Positions 14,818 to 19,679 of a stretch of 19,679 bases of DNA are shown here, one piece after another; within the stretch, counting starts at the first letter, position 1, and every line of letters begins with the position of its first letter. Location: positions 1 to 19,679 of the forward strand of contig DXZN01000039.1 of assembly GCA_019419645.1 (NCBI GenBank), read 5' to 3'. Below the pieces are notes generated by a model, which searched no databases, was not told the origin of the DNA, and was given only the letters and a program-made list of their open reading frames with translations. Position numbers and translations under genes: made by a program. The stretch comes from Collinsella sp. GTDB taxonomy: Bacteria; Actinomycetota; Coriobacteriia; Coriobacteriales; Coriobacteriaceae.

Positions 14818-15438
14818 TTATTCCGAGGCGTCCTCTGGTGCGGGATGTCGCTCCAGATAGTCGCCCAGCATCTTAAAGTCTTCCTCCAGCAGCTCCTGCC
14901 ACGCCGGATTGCGCAGCGCTGCTGCCGGATGGAACGTGGGCATTACCACAAAATGCCCCATCTGGTGGAACCTGCCGCGCAGCTTAGTAATGCCAATCTC
15001 GGTCTTAAGCACAAAGTGCGTCGCGGGGTTGCCGAGCGTCACGATGATATCGGGCCAGATGCTTCGAATCTGCTCACGCAAAAACGGCGAGCAAGCCAGC
15101 ACTTCCTCGGGACGCGGATTGCGGTTTCCCGGCGGGCGGCACTTAAGCACGTTGGCAATGTAGACGTCTTCGCGTTTGAGCCCCGCCAGCGACAAAATGC
15201 CGTTGAGGTCCTCGCCTGCCGCCCCCACAAAGGGCTCGCCCTGCAAATCCTCATTACGGCCCGGCGCCTCGCCAATAAACATCACGCGAGCGCGGGGGTT
15301 TCCCACGCCAAACACGATGTTGTGGCGCGACTGGTAAAGCTGGCAAAGGTGACAATCGCCCAGAACGGCCTCGATCTCCTCGAGTGCGACCTCACGCGGC
15401 GCCTGATGGCTATGGCCGGGAATGTGCATGACGCCCAT
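14818..15438 (-). CDS. Family 4 uracil-DNA glycosylase (Fe-S type)
   Basis: A 206-residue glycosylase that removes uracil from DNA to start base excision repair. Four cysteines, C29, C32, C100 and C116, fit the 4Fe-4S cluster of family 4 enzymes (CHLC, then KCRPPGNRNP, then AC). GEAPG at 57-61 is the catalytic motif A, and HPAA at 170-173 is the second active-site loop. I chose ATG 15438 over an upstream in-frame start because GGAG sits just ahead of it and overlaps the end of alr. Its presence in this housekeeping operon is a matter of co-transcription; no direct link to t6A synthesis is visible. Confidence 0.92.
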   Translation of the reverse strand: MGVMHIPGHSHQAPREVALEEIEAVLGDCHLCQLYQSRHNIVFGVGNPRARVMFIGEAPGRNEDLQGEPFVGAAGEDLNGILSLAGLKREDVYIANVLKCRPPGNRNPRPEEVLACSPFLREQIRSIWPDIIVTLGNPATHFVLKTEIGITKLRGRFHQMGHFVVMPTFHPAAALRNPAWQELLEEDFKMLGDYLERHPAPEDASE

Positions 15439-15446
15439 AGCGACTC

Positions 15447-16592
15447 CTACACGTAGACCTTGTCGAGACGCATACCAAAGCCGCAAGCGACCTCGTAGTT
15501 AATCGTGCCGCGTAGGCGCGCCATCTCGTCCATGGTAATCTCGGCATCTCCATCGCGGCCGACAATGATCATCTCGTCACCATACTCGGCCTCGGGAATC
15601 TCATGCGCCGGGTTGGACTGAATGGCGACCATAAACTGGTCCATGCAGATATTGCCCACCTGACGCACACGCTCGCCGCGATACAGCACGTCCATACGAT
15701 TGGAAAGCGTACGCGAAAGGCCATCGGCATAACCGATCGGAAGGGTGCAGATCTGAACGCGCGTGCGCGGTACGCGGTAGGTAAAGCCGTAGCCCACGCC
15801 CTCGCCCATCGCAGGGTGTGCCACGCGCGTCACACGCGCGTGGACGCTCATGACGGGATCAAGCTGCATCACGCGACCACTCAGCTCACATGGCTGCAGA
15901 CCATACAAACCGATGCCGGCACGAATCATGTCAAAGTGCATTGAAGAATCGAGCATCGAGGATGGCGTATTGGCACAATGCACGATACCGCATTCAAAAC
16001 CTGCGTCCTTAATGGCCTGAACGGCCTCGGTAAAACGCTGGCACTGCAGCTTGTAGTCCCAGCCCGAAGGTTCATCGGCCGTGGCGAAGTGCGTAAATAC
16101 GCCGTCGCACTGAATACCGCGATGGAAATTTATACCGCGGACAAAGTCGAGCACCTGCGTGTAGTGAACGCCGATACGATTCATGCCCGTCTCGATGGCA
16201 AGATGGTACTTGCCCACTTTGCCCGCCGCGACGGCACATTCGCCATACGCAAGAGCAAAGTCAGACGTATAGACCGAGGGCATGATATCAAACTCGAGCA
16301 ACGTCGGAATAGCCTCGATAGGCGGCTCGCTTAGGATGAGGATGGGTTTCGTAATCCCGCCCTGTCGGAGCTCAACGCCCTCGTTAACCGTCGCCACGGC
16401 AAACATGTCGGCACCGGCCGAATACATGATCTTGGCACACTCAACAGCTCCATGACCATAAGCATCGGCCTTGACCACGCAGCACAGGCGCTGACGCGGA
16501 TTCAATAAGTTCTTATAGGCTCTCGTGTTGCGACGGAGCGCCCCGCGGTCGATCTCGACCCAGGACCAGCGCGTCAAATCGGCTTTATTCAT
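15447..16592 (-). CDS. alr: Alanine racemase
   Basis: A 381-residue fold-type III PLP enzyme that interconverts L- and D-alanine for peptidoglycan. The PLP lysine is K41 in VVKADAYGHG. The second catalytic base is Y268 in GVGYGFTY. IGYADG near 286-291 and GNICMDQ at 313-319 are also typical. Length is normal. It begins 2 nt after the nnr stop with only a distant GAAGGG, so translation is probably coupled. Its stop codon overlaps the ribosome-binding site of the glycosylase gene. Confidence 0.96.
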   Translation of the reverse strand: MNKADLTRWSWVEIDRGALRRNTRAYKNLLNPRQRLCCVVKADAYGHGAVECAKIMYSAGADMFAVATVNEGVELRQGGITKPILILSEPPIEAIPTLLEFDIMPSVYTSDFALAYGECAVAAGKVGKYHLAIETGMNRIGVHYTQVLDFVRGINFHRGIQCDGVFTHFATADEPSGWDYKLQCQRFTEAVQAIKDAGFECGIVHCANTPSSMLDSSMHFDMIRAGIGLYGLQPCELSGRVMQLDPVMSVHARVTRVAHPAMGEGVGYGFTYRVPRTRVQICTLPIGYADGLSRTLSNRMDVLYRGERVRQVGNICMDQFMVAIQSNPAHEIPEAEYGDEMIIVGRDGDAEITMDEMARLRGTINYEVACGFGMRLDKVYV

Positions 16593-16594
16593 GA

Positions 16595-18211
16595 TTAGTC
16601 ATCCGACCCTTCGTCCATGATTCCCAGATCTTCGAGCGCATCCTTTGCCGCCAGCTCCATGGCAGGACCGATCAAGTCGATAAGATCGGTCGCGATAACG
16701 CTCTTCTCACCATACTCCGTCGCCGCAGCAAAACCGGCGTAGCTGTGAAGTGCGACGGCGTACGAATACAGCAACTCCCAACGATCCATCTCGTCGCGCA
16801 TGGTGGCAAGCGTGCCGGCCAAAATACCCGCGAGAACATCACCCGAACCGGCAGTTGCCAGAGAAGCCGGACCCGAGAGTGGCAGCAGCACGCGCTCAAC
16901 GCCACAGATAGCCGTCGTCGGCCCCTTGGCTATGACCACCAGATTGTCGGAGCCTGCAGCCCAGACAACCTTCTGCGCGGCCGCAATCGCGGTACCAAGG
17001 TCGCTCACCTCGTCACCGGCAACCAGGCGCGAAAGCTCACGATAATGCGGCGTCATAACCAACGGCTGCTCGCGACGATACATCTCGGGGTTACTATCAA
17101 TACCGTCAATGGCAATCTTAGCAAGGCAGTTGAGTGCATCGGCGTCCAAAATTAGCGGTACCTCAAGCTCGAGCAAGCCCGAAACCACCTGCATAGCGCC
17201 AGCAGACGTCGTCATACCGGGACCGCACAGCACGCAGCTGTACTTCTTTGCGATCTCACACACCGTCATGCGCGCAGCGGCGCCAAAGGAGCCGCGCGAA
17301 TCAGACGGAATAGCAAAGACGGGAATCGAAGGAAGTGCCATGCGAATGAGATTGGCACAGGCGTCAGGAGCCGCGACTGCCACGTAACCAGCACCCGCGC
17401 GAGCTGCAGACTTGGCCGCCATAATGGCAGCACCAGGATATTGCGCCGATCCGGCGACAATAAGCACAGAGCCACGGGAATACTTATCGATATTCGATGG
17501 TAGCGGAGCAAAGTAATCAACTAAGTCACCGGGCTCGACAATCTCGGCGGCGTGGTCAACATCATCGATGACTTCGTCAAGACGGTCGTAAAGATTGCCG
17601 CAGATCAAATCGCCAGCATACTCAGGGCCATCAGCGCTATACAGACCAATCTTGGGCGCAATCATCGTCACCGTGCGCTCGGCACGAATGCAGTCGTCAT
17701 CAACAACGCCCGTCTCGGCATTCAGGCCCGAGGGGACATCAATGGATAAGACACAATCGGCGCATTCATTGACCGTAGGAATCCAAATGGAGAACGGCGC
17801 ACGCAGATTCCCGTGGAAACCGGTACCAAAAATGGCATCGACAACAACATCCGCCTTATCGATCAAAACCTCGAGTTCGTCACGCGAGGGACCGACGCAA
17901 ACGTGCACATCGCGACCGGCAGTTCGACGAGCAACATGACGTGCCAGAGCAGCAGGAATCTCATCCGGCTCAACCGGAGAAACGATATCCACGTCCACAC
18001 CCTTGTGGCTCAAGATATCGGCGGCAACCCAACCGTCGCCGCCATTATTACCAAAACCGACCAGAACGAGAACCCGATCGGGATTGAGCTTCAAGACCTC
18101 GTTGGCGGCAAACTCACCCGCTAGCTCCATAAGCTCGGCCTTCGAAGTCCCTTCGCGTTCGATGATATCCTCGAGACGAACGACTTCTTCGGTACTCAAA
18201 ACCGGTTTCAT
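16595..18211 (-). CDS. nnr: Bifunctional NAD(P)HX epimerase/dehydratase
   Basis: A 538-residue fusion that repairs hydrated NADH and NADPH. Residues 1-225 are the YjeF_N epimerase domain (NnrE), with GFGNNGGDG at 52-60 and the catalytic region VVVDAIFGTG. Residues 235-525 are the ADP-dependent dehydratase domain (NnrD), a ribokinase-like fold with KYSRGSVLIVAGS, LCGPGM and AGSGD at 454-458, where D458 is the expected base. This fusion is standard in bacteria. AGGAG is ahead of the ATG, which directly abuts the acpS stop codon. Confidence 0.95.
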   Translation of the reverse strand: MKPVLSTEEVVRLEDIIEREGTSKAELMELAGEFAANEVLKLNPDRVLVLVGFGNNGGDGWVAADILSHKGVDVDIVSPVEPDEIPAALARHVARRTAGRDVHVCVGPSRDELEVLIDKADVVVDAIFGTGFHGNLRAPFSIWIPTVNECADCVLSIDVPSGLNAETGVVDDDCIRAERTVTMIAPKIGLYSADGPEYAGDLICGNLYDRLDEVIDDVDHAAEIVEPGDLVDYFAPLPSNIDKYSRGSVLIVAGSAQYPGAAIMAAKSAARAGAGYVAVAAPDACANLIRMALPSIPVFAIPSDSRGSFGAAARMTVCEIAKKYSCVLCGPGMTTSAGAMQVVSGLLELEVPLILDADALNCLAKIAIDGIDSNPEMYRREQPLVMTPHYRELSRLVAGDEVSDLGTAIAAAQKVVWAAGSDNLVVIAKGPTTAICGVERVLLPLSGPASLATAGSGDVLAGILAGTLATMRDEMDRWELLYSYAVALHSYAGFAAATEYGEKSVIATDLIDLIGPAMELAAKDALEDLGIMDEGSDD

Positions 18212-18751
18212 CTATGCTCCTAGCGTATCTTGCGAAGCATCGCCCAAGTGCTCCGTCAATGCTGAATTCTGCAGCTGCTCAAGCTCATCTAAAACAGAGC
18301 GAGCCTCTTTAAATGTCTGCGCAACGCGTTTCTTGTTGCTCACCTTTTCTTCCTTAGGCTTAGGTCGAGCATCCTCGGTGATTGCAATGGCATTCGCAAC
18401 GGCCAAGTCTCCCGTAAGCGTAATGGAAAGAGCGACCTCAACAACACCCAGTTCTTGAGCGATCTCGAGAGCACGGCCCGAAAGCAGCGCCTTCGGTTTG
18501 CCGAGTTTATCACGCGTTACCGAAACATCCTTGCGACCCACGCCTTGACTAAAACCCGTGCCGAGAGCTTTAAGTACCGCCTCGCGCGAAGCAAAGCGGC
18601 TGGCATAGTGAGCAGCGGGACGCGACGATGCATCACAATACGCACGCTCTTCTTCGGTAAACACACGCCGAGCAAACGACGGCGTCTTTTCAAGAATTGA
18701 TTTCATGCGGGAAATCTCGACGATATCAACGCCGATACCAGCTTCAGCCAT
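18212..18751 (-). CDS. acpS: Holo-[acyl-carrier-protein] synthase with C-terminal extension
   Basis: A 179-residue protein. Residues 1-127 are AcpS, which transfers 4'-phosphopantetheine from CoA to a serine of acyl carrier protein. GIGVDIVEI carries the magnesium ligand D9, and FASREAVLKAL carries E57 and K61. Family members usually stop near 120-130 residues. Here about 50 extra residues follow, charged and probably helical (KPKEEKVSNKKR, then FKEARSVLDELEQL). I chose ATG 18751 because GGAGGTG lies right ahead; the longer in-frame start at 18763 would place the ribosome-binding site inside the gene. First gene of the six-gene operon. Confidence 0.92.
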   Translation of the reverse strand: MAEAGIGVDIVEISRMKSILEKTPSFARRVFTEEERAYCDASSRPAAHYASRFASREAVLKALGTGFSQGVGRKDVSVTRDKLGKPKALLSGRALEIAQELGVVEVALSITLTGDLAVANAIAITEDARPKPKEEKVSNKKRVAQTFKEARSVLDELEQLQNSALTEHLGDASQDTLGA

Positions 18752-18780
18752 GTTCACCTCCATATCGCACAGACTAAGTT

Positions 18781-18810
18781 ATTGTAGCCCGTTCACAGAA
18801 GATGCGACAA
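18781..18810 (-). promoter_or_regulatory. Promoter of the acpS-to-tsaD operon
   Basis: On the minus strand TTGTCG (18810-18805) and TACAAT (18786-18781) are 18 bp apart. They lie 30-60 bp upstream of the acpS start. No other promoter-like gap is visible inside the operon, where genes abut or overlap. Confidence 0.6.
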
Positions 18811-18865
18811 ACGAGGGTTATAAAACACAGCTACTATGTGAGACAAATTGCCCGAGATACAATCA

Positions 18866-18890
18866 AAACCACCCCTAAAAGGGGTGGTTT
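18866..18890 (-). terminator. IS200 end hairpin, also terminator-like
   Basis: A perfect 11-bp hairpin with AAA loop, ending in TTT on the plus strand and TTTTGATT on the minus strand. It is probably the transposase-recognised end of the element and can also stop transcription leaving the element toward acpS. Confidence 0.6.
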
Positions 18891-18999
18891 GCTCTTAGGG
18901 TATAACCCTTGGATTTCCGGCACGCGTCTAAAGGCGCCGGCCCTCACGGGGTTCGGGCCGCACTGCAGGTTGACCCGTGACGGGCCGGTCAAACCGGCG

Positions 19000-19471
19000 C
19001 TATTTGCGCCCCGGCCCCCAATCGAAGGGGTCCTCGTACTCCTTGACGCTCAGCCGGTCGAGCGCGATGTCGGCCTTCTCCTGCTCCCGGATGTACTTCG
19101 CGATCGTGGCCTCGTTCAGGCCGACGGTGGACACGTAGTAGCCCTCGGCCCAGAACTTCCTGTTGCCGAACTTGTACTTCATGTTCGCGCGCCTGTCGAA
19201 TACCATCAGCGAGCTCTTCCCCTTCAGGTATGCCCATCACGCTCGAAACGCTGTACTTCGGCGGTATCGCCAGCAGCATGTGGACATGGTCGGGCATCAG
19301 GTGCCCCTCGATGATCTCTATCCCCTTGTACTGGCAGAGCTTCCTGAAGATCTCCCCGAGGTCGGACCTTATTTGGTTGTAGATGACTTTGCGCCTATAC
19401 TTCGGCGTGAACACGACGTGGTACTTGCACATCCACTTCGTGTGGGAAAGGCTGTAGGCCTTCTGGGCCAT
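19000..19471 (-). pseudogene. tnpA: IS200 transposase TnpA, frameshifted
   Basis: An HUH tyrosine transposase split by one extra base. From ATG 19471 the first frame reads MAQKAYSLSHTKW and HLMPDHVHMLLAIPP, which includes the HxH metal motif, up to SSVMG. The family sequence then continues in another frame as YLKGKSSLMVFDRRANMKY down to YIREQE, which holds the likely nucleophilic tyrosine, and ends DWGPGRK at TAG 19000. Removing the base at about 19231 on the plus strand restores one frame of roughly 156 residues, a normal IS200 length. Without recoding the HUH and tyrosine parts are separated, so the copy is probably inactive. The site is not a classic slippery run. Confidence 0.85.
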
Positions 19472-19580
19472 GGCGACCACCCCTTCGACTCGAATTCTTG
19501 ACGGCCTGAACAATCGTCAATATCGGTCGCAGGGGTGGCTTTGTAAAGCCGGTTGTCCCCACCCGCATAGCGGGTGGTTT

Positions 19581-19679
19581 CTGATGCGGCGCGCTGCGCG
19601 CCCCGCACAGGCTAAAGCCTTTAAAAAAGGCTCTGTTAGACCAAATTTGACACGATCGGCTGTTCGTCGAACCGGAAAA
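19581..19679. other. Unassigned right edge
   Basis: A GC-rich hairpin (TGCGGCGCGC against GCGCGCCCCGCA, 19584-19607, with a small bulge) and an AGCCTTT/AAAGGCT-type palindrome near 19615-19632 follow the IS200 element. The last 45 bases, GTTAGACCAAATTTGACACG onward, could be the end of another insertion sequence, but nothing more can be said from this fragment. Confidence 0.3.

Larger units (their letters stand above)
18866..19580 (-). mobile_element. IS200-type insertion sequence
   Basis: A single HUH-transposase gene lies between two subterminal hairpins of similar sequence. AAACCACCCCT/AGGGGTGGTTT is at 18866-18890, and CCACCCGC/GCGGGTGG followed by TTT is at 19559-19580. There are no terminal inverted repeats and no accessory tnpB, as expected for IS200. 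A further long stem (CCGGCCC...ACGGG with CCCGTGACGGGCCGG, 18937-18988) lies between the gene and its downstream end. Outer boundaries are estimated from the hairpins; the true cleavage sites may be a few bases further out. Confidence 0.75.

Noticed and set aside
4841..18826. Short shared motif GGGTTATAAAAC at about 4844 and 18816
   Set aside because: It is only 12 bases with different surroundings and no consistent position relative to genes; chance cannot be excluded.
1..19679. CRISPR array
   Set aside because: No regularly spaced short direct repeats with unique spacers are visible; the repeats present are palindromic and dispersed.

Overview
The window looks like chromosome of a gut coriobacterium, most likely Collinsella or a close relative. 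The reasons are GC-rich coding sequence, a TsaB-RimI-TsaD triple fusion, and abundant intergenic palindromic repeats. The genus is an inference from gene content and style; no ribosomal RNA is present to anchor it.

Layout, left to right. (1) 1-3700: a GntR/UTRA regulator (minus) diverges from a GlvC/MalP-like alpha-glucoside PTS permease (EIIC-EIIB) whose C-terminus is a complete HAD sugar-phosphatase domain, with palindromic candidate operators between them. (2) 3812-5994: a trans-polyprenyl diphosphate synthase, a signal-peptide-less protein with two peptidoglycan-binding domains that resembles mycobacterial CwlM, and tRNA-Gln(TTG). (3) 5995-6870: a gene-free repeat zone with a terminator, two tRNA-3'-end-derived repeats, a REPIN-like hairpin, a 230-bp element with 30-bp inverted ends, and a 137-bp giant palindrome. 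(4) 6871-9063 (minus): a JetD/DUF2220-like TOPRIM protein with a long disordered middle and no JetABC partners. (5) 9247-11136 (minus): a CstA-type transporter with a well-formed promoter and a structured leader that ends in an intrinsic-terminator-like hairpin, suggesting attenuation. (6) 11505-11915: two further copies of the giant palindrome. (7) 18751-11928 (minus): a tight six-gene operon acpS, nnrE/nnrD fusion, alr, family-4 uracil-DNA glycosylase, tsaE, tsaB-rimI-tsaD. (8) 18866-19580: an IS200-type insertion sequence whose transposase carries a one-base frameshift. The last 100 bases are unassigned.

How the genes work together: the six-gene operon covers acyl-carrier-protein activation, NAD(P)HX repair, D-alanine supply, uracil excision and t6A37 tRNA modification. 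The left block handles PTS sugar uptake and, probably, intracellular dephosphorylation of the imported sugar phosphate. The polyprenyl synthase and the CwlM-like protein may both touch envelope synthesis.

The most unusual signal is the three-copy palindrome family at 6726-6862, 11505-11640 and 11781-11915. Each copy has 33-34 bp arms whose outer sequence is unique to that copy yet self-complementary, around a conserved core of about 69 nt containing an apical hairpin with compensatory changes.
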